From: Bolinopsis microptera | Lineage: Eukaryota; Ctenophora; Tentaculata; Lobata; Bolinopsidae | DNA length: 60,000 nucleotides | Assembly (NCBI RefSeq): GCF_026151205.1 | Contig: NC_087072.1 | Span: forward strand, 17,191,669-17,251,668 | Direction of reading: 5' to 3' | In this document: positions 11,101-23,320 of the stretch, piece by piece | How the letters are laid out: each line of letters opens with the position of its first letter | How positions within the stretch are numbered: position 1 is the first letter of the stretch | The notes under the pieces: generated by a model | What the model was told of the DNA's origin: nothing | The model's database searches: none | What the model saw: the letters and a program-made list of their open reading frames with translations, nothing else | Made by a program: the position numbers and the translations under genes

Positions 11101-11917
11101 TGTGGTCTTTGTTCTTGCTGCTGGGACTGTTTCTATTCCTGTGTTTGAAGTTTTTGAGGACTACTTCTTAAACGGGATTTACTATGGTAATGTAAAACTT
11201 TTCATCGGAGCACCCTCTAAACAAGACCACATCATCATATTGGAGCAGTACTACGGTCGACTGAAGGATTCCATGGTGACGTGGAAAGTGGTGAGGAGGC
11301 TTGTTGAAGAGATGTTCACAAACGACCATGGCGGAATATCAGGATCTGACCGGAAGTTCTACGGGAACTCTGGGGTTTGTTTGTTCAAGTACTTTGTCAG
11401 TGAAACAGATCCTCAGAGAGTCTTCTCCCTAGCTATCTTAACAATAAACTGTTTTTTGTGTTTCTTGATCACAGTTTCTTATTTTGGAGTTTACGTTTTG
11501 TCAAGATCAAGTATGAACACAGTAGGAACCAAGAAATCAAGTAACTTAGAACGAAAGATCAGCTTTATCATTGTAACAGACTTCTTAGCATGGGTCCCGT
11601 TTATTATCCTCTGTTATCTACACTACTTCAGAGTATTTGACGGATCTTCGTTATACGAAATCTTCTCGATAGTAATTCTACCCATTAACTCTGTTATAAA
11701 CCCCCTTATATACGATGATTATTACAGTTCGCTAGGAAGACGGATTGCATCTGGTTGTTCAAACAGGGTTACTGCTCCACAGATAAAACGACGAATAAAA
11801 AGCCTGGCAGGTTCCGCAATTGAAAGGAAAGCAGTTTCTGTAGTTTACCCGAATGCTGAGTTAGCCAACCCCAGCAGTGTCCAGGACAACAATAAAACAA
11901 CTTGCACCAAGCTTTAG
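8162..11917 (+). CDS. ShKT-LDLa(~10)-7TM receptor, class A GPCR (GRL101/RXFP-like)
   Basis: Exons 8162-8351, 8449-8514, 8618-8689, then about 8856-11917. The start gives a hydrophobic N-terminus (YLLNMVSALLLCQVS, likely signal peptide). Exons 1-2 join in phase into a six-Cys ShKT domain (CQDNYIELCPEW...GLCKDQWSWM...CKKSCKLC). The large exon encodes about ten LDLa modules (e.g. CNLANDCGDGSDEESC, CDGIVDCSDGSDE), then 7TM from about residue 611 of that exon. TM6 reads FIIVTDFLAWVPFIILCYL and TM7 ends NSVINPLIYDDYY (NPxxY). TM6/TM7 resemble relaxin-type and molluscan GRL101 receptors, but I see no LRR block. Ligand unknown. The junction into the last exon is unsettled: the obvious acceptor at 8811 gives a frame that stops, while one at 8855 keeps frame. 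An ATTAAA lies near 11946. Confidence 0.88.
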
Positions 11918-12121
11918 ATCTAACTTTCCGAACGCAAAAGCCGCAATTAAATATGTGCAATTGTTTAAAATTTAATCGTGATTTTTGACACTTATTACCC
12001 GAGTATCCTAACTTAATTTTGCTAAATCAGTGTTTTTATTTTTAACACGTACAAGTATCACATACTGTCATCATAGTTAGACTGGGGTTAATTGCTTCAC
12101 ATTAATTAGTTAATTGGTTAA
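11918..12121. terminator. Convergent 3' ends of the receptor and C2CD3 genes
   Basis: Only about 200 bases separate the two stop codons. An ATTAAA near 11946 on the plus strand and an AATAAA near 12037 on the minus strand are plausible poly(A) signals for the two genes, so the 3' UTRs probably overlap or abut. Confidence 0.5.
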
Positions 12122-15100
12122 TTACCTCACATCTGCTTCTTGAGACTCGTTGGACCTTGAGGGTTGTCTCTGCTGCTTCAGCTCGTTTATAGTAGTGGAC
12201 AGCTCTTTTGCTGCCATGAAGAAGTCCGGAACAGAAGGTCCTGACAATAAACATGTTAGGACAGTATAAGTAGCCTACCTGACATGTGTGTAACATGTGT
12301 ATTAGTAACGAGTGACAACAATCAGGTGTACAGACTACAGAACACGATCATGTTGAGCTGAGAGAATTGAGAATGTCCTCAAGACATTCAAGTCAAAATC
12401 TACATTTAAATATCATTGGAGAAATTAACCTAAGTAATAAAATAAGCTTACGTTTAAACTGATCGATTCTGTTCCTGCTGGCTCTAGGATATATTCCTGC
12501 CTGTTCCTGGGCACGAGGCATGTCCTGGAACTGATCAGAAGACTCGGCTACAGTCCGTGAACTTTCCACTTCTTCCACCTTATTTCTAATCTCCTCTGTT
12601 GAACAAGGTGGTTTGATGTCATGCTCAGGCTGGGTTTTAGGAGCTAGTTCATCAACACATTGTACTTCTGTCACAGGATGAGCAGGTTCTGGAACCGTCT
12701 CTGTAGGATCACTAGCAACCTGCTCAGAAGATCGCATCATCTCCGGTGCAGCATTAGTCTTTTCTTTCTCAACTTGTTCAGGTTCAAGAACTGATACACC
12801 CACATCATCATCATCATCTACATCACAATACTTCTCCTCCCTCTCCAGTAGAAGATGTGGCAGCTCCTCCTGCTCTGCATCAGGATCCTCTTGAGAGGCA
12901 GAGTCTAACATACTGTCAATGTTCTGAGTCTGCTTCTGAACGTCCTGTAACAACTGGGCTATGTCACTGATAGTATCTGATAGGCAGTCAGTATCTACTG
13001 TTATATCAAATGTGTCGAGAAATAGGTCAGGATCCCCCTCCTCCTTCTCCTCCTGGGTGTCCTGATGGGAGATAGCATCGTAGTCTGGTTCTGGGGTGGG
13101 ATTTCTCGATTCTTTTATTTCTGTTTGAGATTTTGAGCTTTTTGAAGATTTCTCTTCAGACCGCAGAGAGTTAGATTTAGAGGAGCTAGATGAACTGGAG
13201 GAGGAAGAACTTGATGATGACCTTAAAGTCTGGGAGACTGATGATATTTTTAGTGGCTCATTTTGTACCACAGTGATGCCAGGCTCTGTCCGCATCTCAT
13301 CTAATGTGCTAGAATTAGGCTTCCCAATATTCTTAATCAAATTGTCTATGTCAGCTAATGATTTGAATACATTTTCTATTTTCACGCTGTTTTCCGGAGG
13401 TTCGGGTCTGCTCGATTGTTCACTACTCGGTATCAAGTAATCAGACCGTTTGACAACTACTTTCTTCAGAAAATTGGTTGGCATGTTCAGTTCAGAAACT
13501 AAACTCTGTTCCAGCTCCTGAATCTTAGACCTGATGATCTCCTTGGTTAATAGCTCCAGCGGAGTGAAGGACACTTTAATGGTCCCAAAAGTATCTTTAC
13601 TGTAAACATCCTCTACCAGATACCAGCCCTCTACAGTCTCAAACCCGATCAGAAGAGGAGCTAGATCCACAGTGGCAGTACCAACAACACACAGATCAGT
13701 CTGTGAGGTGAGCTCGTGAGCAGACAACACACATCTCACAGTATTATCAGATCCAGAGAGCACAGAGTAGGGTATCTTGATGTCCTGGGTACAGTTGAAA
13801 GATACTGAGGGTGAGAACTCGTGGTAGGGGGTGGTGAGGAGGGTGTGTGATTTACAGAGGACAGAGCAGTATACACAGAGGGAGGAGGTGTCGTATTGGT
13901 CTGTGGGGAGGTTGTTACACTGGGACACTGTCACTCTGAACGCGATACCTTCTTCTTCTGTCTCTTCCTGACACAACACAGGGTTATGTGAATGTTGTTT
14001 TCTAAAGTTTTATCAACTTTATTTAGTATCTGATAATCGTGATAGTATCAACACATTCCGTCTTCTCGGTTTGAAATACTGATTTGTGATGTGCCATACA
14101 TTTCTCATTTAAATTGTGGAGTAGAGTATGCAGTTCTACAATCATACAACTATACAACTAAAAAACACTAAATTCTCACCTCAACAAGTTCAGACTGTTC
14201 CAGATCAACAGCAAGTGACAGAACCGGTTTAACCGGTTCAGAGGGTTCCACAACCGGTAGTTCCTGTAGTTTAGTGAGAGTTGTGGTGATGTGTAACCCT
14301 GCTCCTCCGAGACTGGGACTAGTAGCTTTAACCAGGGGGGCTACCTGTGGGGTGTGTTGTTAGGAGGGGTATTTGGAGGGTAAACAAATTAATTAGTATA
14401 CAGACCGTGTACTATGCAGGGAGTATTTAGGCAATGTAAAGTTAGTAGGCGCCACTCAATATGTCATACATTAAATACATTTAAAGGCATTGTACACGAT
14501 ACAGATGAGTTTAAGGTTAAGATAACGCTGTACGGCAGAATTGAATTTCATGAACTGAACTTATCGAACCAAAGTTACAACTGAGTTTCACTAAAACCTT
14601 ATGCAGTTTTTGAATTACCATTTCATATTAAACCTGGAGTACACTGTCATATTCTGCCTTGCACTACACAATGGCGGAGGTGCGGTTCAATAAGTTAACA
14701 AAGCTCACATTCAGTCACACTTAACACTTCCTGTCTTAATACCCCGAATAAAAAGTCACGTGACAATCTTTAAAAAGTTAGGTCACGTGATCTATCTAGA
14801 TGACGTGTAGTGAGGTGGCTTTTTGAAAACTGATATTGTCTGTTGTTGCTACAAAGTATAACATTGCAAGTACACGATATTCTCAACCCCCCCCCCACTG
14901 TTTATAATCACGTGACCTACCCAATGTTTACCTGAGCAGCAGTAGCAGGAGAGTGGTTGGCTGCCAGCAGTTCAGAGAGAGATACGTATCCACATCCCAG
15001 GATAGTATCTCCTATTGTATCGTCTTTACCACCTCGCGGTACCAGCCATACCTGTCAGAGAAGGAGTGTTAGAAAACGTTTGAATGTCTTGCGGAGGATT

Positions 15101-18100
15101 AGTTGAAAGTGAAAGTAAAGTTGAAACTTGAAAGTAAGAGTACAGTGCTAGAAAGTGGAAGTTTAAAATAATAGTAAAGTTAAAAGTGAAAGTAAAGTGC
15201 TAGAAAGTGGAAGTTTAAAATGAAAGTAAAGTTAAAAGTGAAAGTAAAGTTAAAAGTGAAAGTTAAGTGCTAGAAAGTGGAAGTTCAAAATGAAAGGTAA
15301 AGTTAAAAATAAAAGTAAAGATGAAAAAGCTGACCTGTATCTCTAGAGGTTCCTCCCTCAGACACCACACTAAGTTAGTAGAGACAGTGAAGTTGAAAGT
15401 AGTTCTGAAGTCCACGTCACTGTAAGATCTGTTGTCCAGGGCTACATCGTTAAAGTCTATCAACTCCGAACACACCGCCTCACTGTTGTAGAACTGAAAT
15501 TACAAGATATTATTCATTTAGCACATACCTTCTGATGAGATATAAGACCTTGTTTTACCATTACCAGGAGGAAGGTGTTATATTAAGTCTGTTGAAACTT
15601 TCATCAGTTCTGCTAGACTGCGGTGGTACGGACACGTTGTTACAATACCGGAGACCAGATTCCCGAATTGTCTGCTGAAGTGGAACTCTAGCCGTGGAAA
15701 GACGATACGAAGACGACCCCAAAAAGGCATGTCTACTCGAGTATGCTGCTAATGTTACAGATTCTGATAACATTGGCCGAGGTGCAGTACGACAGTTACC
15801 ACTGAACCGAGTGCAATGGAGAAACTTGTTACGTCGTACAAGAGTATGTTATATTTATAATACAGGCCATACTAACGACTAGGAGGAGACCTAGTATGGC
15901 CTAACTAATCTCCTGATTTAGGTTTATGTTCTGTGAGTTTATTTACAAACATTTTAATTTGAACTATTTATATTAATTTAAAATGTGAGAGTATTAATAC
16001 GAACATTTAGATGATTTTAAACTTCAATGATAATATAATTAATAGAAATGATATCTTATATTCTTGTTATTGAAGAGAATCATAATACCCTTGTTGAATG
16101 TTAATATACAGTGGGCAAATTGCATTTATAACGACAACACTTCATTGCGACAGCAGTGTCGTTATATAGCGTTGTAATAGTATAGATAAGAAAGAAAAAA
16201 CTGTAATTGTATTTGTGCCGTTTATTAATTAAAAATTATTCTATTTTCTTCCTTTAAAGAAGCCTTGAGATATGAAATTAATGTAAGAATTTTAAAAAAT
16301 ATACGGGAGTCGAATTCTTAAACAACAAATCGTTCGTTAATTTATATTAATCAAATTTATAAACAAAAATCATGTCCCTTGTCCACTCCATCAATATCCT
16401 AGAGCCTCGCACTCCTCGTTCTTTTCTCTGTAAACGTCGATATCCTCTCCACAGAAATTCTCGATGTCATATATTTTATGTAACTTTTTGATGGCTTTAG
16501 AAATACTGGGAGGGTCTCCTTCAGCAAACAGGCTCCACATGTTCTTGAACAGTTTCCCGTACGATTTCTTCATTTCCCTGGTCTTGAGAGCTTCCAGAGC
16601 GTGCTTTTTGCAACAAGTGTAGAATTCACCACCCATTTCGGGGGCACAGTCAGAACACATAGCCTCTCTTTCCAAATCCACATATATACCCATCACTCTG
16701 TTAATGATAGACGTCATCGACTCTTTCTCCAGATCCATGGTTGCTATAGCCGTAACGAATTTCGTGACTTCTTTTTCAACTCTGATCAAGGAAAGGCATA
16801 CATCGTTTCCTTTGAGGGTATTATCCAATATTTTGCCGCCTATAGAGTACATCTTGGCCAATTCTAAGACACAGTGTTTCTCGTTCTTTACACCACACCC
16901 TGCTTCTACAAATCCACCAAGGACCGTTTTCAATGATTTCCAGTCAAAATTGTCCACAACATTATTGAACATGCTCTTATAACTATGCAGACTTAGCATC
17001 TCAAACATCTTACCATCGTATTCCTTGGCACAGCGAGTAGAAGCTCCAATCATTTCAGAACACTCGCAGAGAGCGTTGGATACAGGGACCACAATGTAGT
17101 CAACCATGGTTTGTTGCGCTTCTTCGAAAGACTTAGCATCAATAAATCTGTTCAAGGAGGCAGGGCCATTATCCTGGAAGTGCCTGAACAGCTGACAGGG
17201 CTTATTCTTGCACTCTCCCAGTTTCCGGAATTCGTTACGACAGTTGCAGCCAAACAGCCAGTTCGCACCAGGGTTACACTCCCGTGATTCCTGTGGGCAG
17301 ATTTGGGCCTCCAACACACCAAGCATCTCCCTGATATCCGGGGTGAAGGACGAACCATCCTCGCTCAGGTAATCACGTGCCATGACCTTCATGCCAGTCA
17401 TACCATCAATCATAGATACCCCAAAGTTCTCAAACACACTAAGTTCCTGAGTCACATTAGGTTCCAAAGCCGCAGTAAGGGCAAGACAGCACAGTATACC
17501 AACTACAAACCTCATCCTGTTTATAGGAAGTTTCAATGTCAAGTGCAAGTGGGCATAAAAATGTTAGTTGAAATTTAGTAATGTTCATAACTAATAACTA
17601 TGATTATAATATCATCATTAAATATGGGAAAATGGGTATTCTAAAATCTACCGATTCAGATTAAATTGAAATTATGAGGATTGAAGATATCACGAAGAAC
17701 ATGGGGAACAACACGGTTAGAGAGATGAACTAAGGCTGGAAAGACGATTAATCGGCTATTAAATACAGAATATTCACTGGACAGCAAACAAATACTGAAC
17801 AGTGTACAGCACTAGATCAGCGTTAGTATCTAGTCAGTGGACTTAACAAAATCTTTATTAAAACTTCATATCATATCGATAAAATTTCTTCGTCCACAGA
17901 AGGGATATAACAATTAAAATAGGGTGAGGACGTGAGGTACTAGCAGTGCAGGTTATATGAAATATTCCAGAAATTAGATTAAAAGATAAACACAATTAGC
18001 AGCAATCTAAACCAGATTCAAATATTCTAGTTAAGAGCGCCGTGGCCCGATGATTTAATTACCAGATGAAACGACCTATGGTGACACTCAATTTCATTTT

Positions 18101-21100
18101 GGTGGGGGAAAGAATGGTGACAATATGTAGGTGACCTATGTATCATTTACTCCCAGAGTTCAGTATCGATCATAATATTGATAGGCCTAGGAAGGCGAGC
18201 TATCTGTTTTGAGAAAACACGAGCTACAATCTGGCTGATAGATCAACCAAGACCAAACAGAGGATGGATCAGCTATAATCAACTGGTCAACACTAAAGAA
18301 GAGTTCAAATGAAATAATAATGATGAGATACTCACTGTTTATATTATATAGTCCGATGAAACCCTCAAGTTATAATTTTTCTGATATACGAGCCTAAGAT
18401 AAGGAAATTCACACATCCATCAGCAATTAAAACCAAGATATGATCTATGGGGAGACGACTAAACCAATTATCAAGTTTATTAGATAACAAACTCCAGACC
18501 TGCATTGCAAATGTAATTAGACCCTATAACAGCTGTGGTCACGCACTCTAGTTCCACAAACACTAAGGCTTCCGACCAGCTGTGAAGACGACAATTTGAT
18601 TTGTATGACGCGTTGCACCTGATGAAACGTTGAAACCCTGCATCATTAATCTTCAGTATCGAATGATAATGGTTTTCGTGTGCTCAACACTCTACATCTA
18701 ATTATAATATTGACTTGGATACTGGTGGGGTGGTGAACCACATTGTTAACAACAGTGATTTAAGAATTGGAATAGTTTCGCCTGTGATCTGTTAGTTGAT
18801 GGCTGCACCTTGTAAAATATGAGGCTCAACAGCTCCTCTCAAATCTACAACATAACCAATGCAACTGTCTCACCTTGATTCTGAGATAGCACTGTCTGTC
18901 CTCGTACACCTTATCGTGAGCTCCCTTGTACCTGAGTAGCACTGTATCCGGTATCCAGACCCTGTCTATCCCCACTTGTAGTGACAGATAAGGTGAGGTT
19001 ACAGATGGGAGGGGAGGAGGAAGCCAGCCCCGCCCTCCCGCGTCCTGTATCACCTGCTCTCTCTCTGTCAGCTCACTGAACCCTATCTGCAGGAAGAGGG
19101 GACGTGATACTCACAGAACATTTGGGCAGTGAACTGATTGTTACATTTGGGCAGTGAACTGATCGTTAGATTTGGACACTAACTCACTAAGTAATTATAT
19201 AATCGCCACTTTGAACCTGCATCCGAATAATAAGTTCACTACGTTACAAGCAGCTCCCCCCGGCCCCGCTCCCTCCCCCCCCCCCCCCCCCACCGTCACG
19301 CTACAATTCTACAAACCTCCAACTCGATAGCACCGACATGTTCACGAGATTTAGAAGGTTCCTGCAGTGCCACCCAGCCATGTAGACCAGACTGCTTCTG
19401 TAACAAACTCTCTAGACTCACTGTGGCCTGGGATTATTAGCTCATAATTTTAAAGTTGTAACGTCATAATATGGATAATTGATTCGCAAATCATCCACAG
19501 AACAAATAAATTTAGGTCAACTCCGGGGATCGCGTAGTAAATAGTAATGCTTCCAGTCTTTAAGAGCAAAACCGATCAAATTATCATGAAATTAATGTCC
19601 CAATTGACAGTAATTAATAATCCAGAACAGGTATAGCATAAAACTGTACGAACCTTACAAAGAAGAATATCGTTAGCTTTACTGTGAGAACCATCTACTT
19701 TGTGAAACACAGACACCAGTACGCTACCCTTACTGATATTCTCAGCTAAAGTGGGAGGACCGGAGTGTGTAGCAGACATTACAGTAGGTAGCGTCATGGA
19801 GAAGTGGGAACCGTAGTTAGGGGTGAAGGACCGGGCTCGTACACTCGACTCCCTGTCAATACCAGCAAACGACAGCTCAATCTGATAGAGTTAGACGGTT
19901 AAATCGGGTAAATTCTTAGAAATAATGATATATTTTGGGGTTTTAATGCAGTCATAAACCGAGTTCGTAGCAAAGAAACATGATTAAACACCTTATACCA
20001 TTATAAGGGATCAATTTGGGGTAAAGTTACAAACTCACTGCAACATAAGAGTCAACTCCAACAGTAGCTGCATGCTCTAAAGGCGCCCCAGCATTAAGCG
20101 CGCGCTGTGCTGCATACTGCAAACCGCACGCTCGCTGTACTCCTACACAGAACTGAACGAAGTTAGTTGCATGTTGTGTTTCTGTGACTGTGTCGTGGTT
20201 GTATTCCACTGATACGGACAGAGTTCCCACTACGTATCCCATACCCTCCTGAATGAAGATATCATGTTTTAAAAAGTGCAGCTGGAACTCGGGTAATTCC
20301 TTCTTTAGATATTTCCAAATTAATTGCTATAATTCATCATCAATCATACGGATTTCCATTGCTTTTTCAGTCGGAAAATTCCTAATTAAAAGTCCTCCCC
20401 TAAAGAATTAAACTCACGTCATCAGCCATCTGCACACTATTTAAGGGAAGTTTAAAACTCTGTTCAGTTCCAGGATTGAGGGATATGAGATGAGAGAGCT
20501 GCTGCAAGGTAACACACCCCCGCGCGCACACTTGATCTCTAACATTGGGGTAATAAAACCTCCTCCACAACTCAAACACCACACTGTTGTCCTCTAGAGT
20601 GCTGGACAGGAACTGCTGCACTGACACAGCATCTGACAGCACCAGAGAGGACGTAGTCCGGTGGTTGAACTTCATGTGTGGAGCTGCACTGCTGATTGAA
20701 GTGGTGTAGGTCTTCAGCTCTGGAGAGGAGGAACCAGCGGAGACTGGGAGAGAGAAGCTGATGAAACAGTCAGTGGCACCCCAACTAGTCCCCTCGAACA
20801 GGTCCATGTCTTGCACTGAGTTTACAGTCACGTGGAACATGTGCCGTGTTTTGGAAGTTATCTCTGGAATGTGTTCTACTGTGTCCGGCTTCTCAGCAGG
20901 GGTTTTGGGGACTATCACCGGGGGTAGGTTCTTCTGGGAGAGCAGATGGGTGAGTTGAGAGTGGGAGCCAACTGCTAAGATACACTGGAGGATACCACAC
21001 CGTTCATTGGACAGAATGTCTATAATGGGCATATAACCATCAACTGCTACAAGAGGAACATCTTCCTCCGTAAACGTTTGCAGATTGTCTCCAGATAAAG

Positions 21101-23320
21101 ACAAGTTGAACTGACTAGTTGGAAGTTTGCACAACCCCACTAGATCGTCTGTAGTTCCGGACTTGTTCCACACTTCCAGGATGATAAAGTTATCCTTGAA
21201 CCGGTCGATGAAGGTGGAAGTGTAGGTGAAGGGTATTATGTGTCTGCAGTTGTAGATTGGGTGGTGATTATCCCACACTATATCTGAGATAGTTTAAATT
21301 AGAAATATTATCATCTAGTTTCACAAAAACATCTAAGAAGAAAATGATAAAAATGTAACATTATCTCAGGGAGCAACACACGCATTAACTTGAATCTAAC
21401 CTGTAGAGAGACGTTCAACTGAGTCAATCATTCTAGCCACCACATAAGAATTTACCACGTCTTTACTTTTAGTTTGTATCGCTTTTCCACAGACCACAGA
21501 TATTAACAAGTTCAAGGAAACGGCTGAAATAACGTTAAGCGTTAACTCAATAACGAGGCGGATACAATACAACTATAAACTCCAGCAATACGACGTATCC
21601 GGAAGAATATAACTGTAGAACTATTAATTAATAACAAACTACGAAAACAAAATTCGCATAACGATATTTTACCTTTAGGTTTTTGTTGAGGGTTGGTTCG
21701 CGGAACATATAACTCAGACACATCCCCACTGTTCAGTTTCAGGACTCCATTTAACAATCCCAGATAGTCATCTGTTTGTATAGACCGTATTTGCAATGAA
21801 AATCTCAGCTCGAACTTCTCTGCTCTCAAGACATTCTTCAGTTTCAAAGAGGCATCAGCAATAAACTCCGGGGCATCCTCAATTCTTTCTTTGTAGAATA
21901 TCTTGAAACCAGCTGTCCTGATTTGCCACTGGTTTATCAGGACCTCATCAAACATAACAGGAAACACGTTGGTGTGCTCAAAGTTAACAGATCTATCCTC
22001 AACTTTCCTGCTGGTTAAAGTTCGTGTTTCTTCCTCATCAGCTATTGGGATGTTGTACTCGACAAAATAAGTGCCTGCTTGAGCAGCACTATCAAATTGT
22101 AAATCACTCAAGAACAGTTTACATTTGTTAACTCGTCCTAGAGCAGTGATTTTGTTAAGACTGAGAGGGAGATTCTCTTCAGCAGGAAGAATTGATACTT
22201 CTTTCTTCTTACCCGGAGAAGCAAACGTCACTCTAGAAGATTGATCTGCCTGCCTTTCTATTCTAGATTCATCTACTTCACTATCAGAGGATACAGCAGA
22301 TATGTCATGGCCCTGATCTCTTTTGTAAAATAGATGTTCAATAAGCGACTCGTCTTGTAATGAACTTGAACTCGAGTCACTAGAGAAAGTGACATCTAAC
22401 CCGTGCTTCTTGAGCATAGTATCAATATGGTTCCGACCACCAAAGAAAAGGTCCATAGTGTTATCTACTTGTGAAGTATCTTGGTGTGTTTCTGATAGTT
22501 GCTGTCTTTCAACCTCTTGGATACAGTTTGGGGGTATGTCGTCAATGTTCGCTTCTATCTCCTCCCTGAAGTTATCACTGTGATCCAAATCTTGCATCTG
22601 TGCTTTAACCAGTTCATCTTTTAGGTTTCTACTTTTTCGAAGTACCTGACTTATAATATCTGTAACACTACCTTTCTGCACGTTCTTTGAAGGAAATACA
22701 ACATTTTCTTTGTCATCGTGGAATTTCACAGGAGACGTCTTACTTGGGCTTGTCCGAGGATGTTTGATGGCAGACGTAACTTGTAGAGGAGAATTTCTAT
22801 CCAGGGTTGGCTGATCTTCTAACGATTTTGGTGCTTGAACAATATTTAAACTGACATTGACTTTTCCTATCACTTGCTCTGACAAAGGAACTCTGATTGT
22901 TGCATCACTGAGAATGAGATTGTTCTTTGATAATTTCCTGACATCGACCTTGGCAACACCTTGGATACGATAAGATTTTGAGTCAATAAAATCTAGTGTC
23001 AGAGATTGCATGTCATTGAGATAAGAAGAAAACTGTCTGGGGCCACATTTGATGGCATATTTAGCGATTCCAGGAAACCTGCTGCATTTGAACACAGTGC
23101 CCTGGGACTGCTCACCCCACCATTTAGCAACTATGTGCAGTTCATTCTGTAATCTGGCACCAGTCCAGGTAAATCTGTCTACTTTGAGAACGAGATAGCA
23201 CCTTAGCTGTCCGTGTACATCAGGCGGTAAGTCTGTATAAACGGTAACATTTGGTTCAAGCGAGTTCTTCTTGATTGTCTGACCACTTTTCGTTGGTTCT
23301 TTGACTGTTTTCTTGGGCAT
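12122..23320 (-). CDS. C2CD3: C2CD3, C2-domain protein of the distal centriole
   Basis: C2CD3 acts at the distal centriole in elongation, distal-appendage assembly and cilium formation. Exons in transcript order: 23320-21673, 21523-21401, 21283-20418, 20248-20039, 19881-19654, 19427-19317, 19086-18874, 15493-15335, 15051-14932, 14344-14180, 13967-12452 and 12240-12122. All junctions are GT-AG, phases agree, and the sum is 1825 codons plus stop (human about 2350). The N-terminus LPPDVHGQLRCYLVLKVDRF...VAKWWGEQSQGTVF...YAIKCGPRQF is the diagnostic N-terminal C2 domain. At least five further C2-like domains follow, plus acidic and poly-Ser linkers. The last exon (PDFFMAAKELSTTINEL) resembles the vertebrate C-terminal motif. 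Its stop overlaps a donor-like AG|GTAATT. Intron 7 hosts a nested gene. Confidence 0.9.
12452..13967 (-). CDS. C2CD3: C2CD3 exon 11 with C-terminal C2 domain and poly-Ser/acidic linker
   Basis: 505 codons plus one base. It opens with a C2 domain (GIAFRVTVSQCNNLPTDQYD...YCSVLCKSHTLL), then a linker with a run of 14 Ser (coded near 13190-13220) and D/E-rich stretches. Acceptor TTGTGTCAG, donor AAAC|GTAAGC. Confidence 0.88.
15100..15325. repeat. Intronic minisatellite of about 50 bases
   Basis: About four imperfect copies of GTGCTAGAAAGTGGAAG + TTTAAAATGAAAGTAAAG + TTAAAAGTGAAAGTAAA in the C2CD3 intron between exons 8 and 9. Purine-rich on the plus strand. Confidence 0.75.
15575..15885 (+). pseudogene. 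LINE reverse-transcriptase C-terminal relic
   Basis: On the plus strand one frame reads LRWYGHVVTIPETRFPNCLL then KWNSSRGKTIRRRPQKGM, the conserved tail after the RT domain of many LINEs (RW.GHV.R.P..RLPK...G.R.RGRP...W). After a frameshift a second frame reads NRVQWRNLL, matching the usual 'DR..WR.L' end. It is decayed, inserted in C2CD3 intron 7 antisense to that gene, and bears no intact ORF. Confidence 0.75.
16391..17515 (-). CDS. Secreted cysteine-rich protein, nested in a C2CD3 intron
   Basis: Single-exon ORF of 374 residues on the same strand as its host. The ATG at 17515 is chosen because upstream codons in frame lack an ATG and because it starts directly with a signal peptide (MRFVVGILCCLALTAALEPN). 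The mature protein is all-helical in feel, acidic to neutral, with about 20 Cys, including the clusters CPQESREC, CNCRNEF, CKNKPC, CECSEM, CSDC and YTCCKKH; there is one N-glycosylation site (NVT) just after the signal. There is no membrane anchor. I do not recognise the family. It is a complete, undamaged ORF and is probably expressed. An AATAAA on the minus strand lies near 16215. Confidence 0.75.
   Translation of the reverse strand: MRFVVGILCCLALTAALEPNVTQELSVFENFGVSMIDGMTGMKVMARDYLSEDGSSFTPDIREMLGVLEAQICPQESRECNPGANWLFGCNCRNEFRKLGECKNKPCQLFRHFQDNGPASLNRFIDAKSFEEAQQTMVDYIVVPVSNALCECSEMIGASTRCAKEYDGKMFEMLSLHSYKSMFNNVVDNFDWKSLKTVLGGFVEAGCGVKNEKHCVLELAKMYSIGGKILDNTLKGNDVCLSLIRVEKEVTKFVTAIATMDLEKESMTSIINRVMGIYVDLEREAMCSDCAPEMGGEFYTCCKKHALEALKTREMKKSYGKLFKNMWSLFAEGDPPSISKAIKKLHKIYDIENFCGEDIDVYREKNEECEALGY
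17516..18873 (-). other. C2CD3 intron 7, upstream of the nested gene
   Basis: AT-rich sequence that must hold the nested gene's promoter. No ORF, repeat or RNA gene recognised. Confidence 0.35.
19261..19293. repeat. poly-C tract in C2CD3 intron
   Basis: C-rich run ending in 18 consecutive C between exons 6 and 7. No matching G-run terminus was found nearby. Confidence 0.7.
20418..21283 (-). CDS. C2CD3: C2CD3 exon 3
   Basis: Completes the C2 domain begun in exon 2 (DIVWDNHHPIYNCRHIIPFT, FIILEVWNKSG) and carries another C2 domain (HMFHVTVNSVQDMDLFEG...ATDCFISFSLP). Acceptor AACTATCTCAG, donor GAC|GTGAGT; joins exon 2 in phase 1 and exon 4 in phase 0. Confidence 0.88.
21673..23320 (-). CDS. 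C2CD3: C2CD3 exon 1 (N-terminal C2 domain)
   Basis: 549 codons plus one base. Residues about 28-175 form the family-specific N-terminal C2 domain. A low-complexity acidic/Ser linker follows (about 190-400), then a second C2-like domain (from about 405, KITALGRVNKCKLFLSDLQF). The donor is AAAG|GTAAAA at 21672-21671. An AG with a pyrimidine-rich lead (CTCTTACCTTCATAG) lies 5 bases before the ATG, so a 5' UTR intron or trans-splice site is possible. Confidence 0.9.

Noticed and set aside
15561-15773. 70-codon minus-strand ORF
   Set aside because: Antisense shadow of the LINE relic on the plus strand.
16601-16982. Plus-strand ORFs of 88 and 92 codons
   Set aside because: Shadows of the nested secreted-protein gene on the minus strand.
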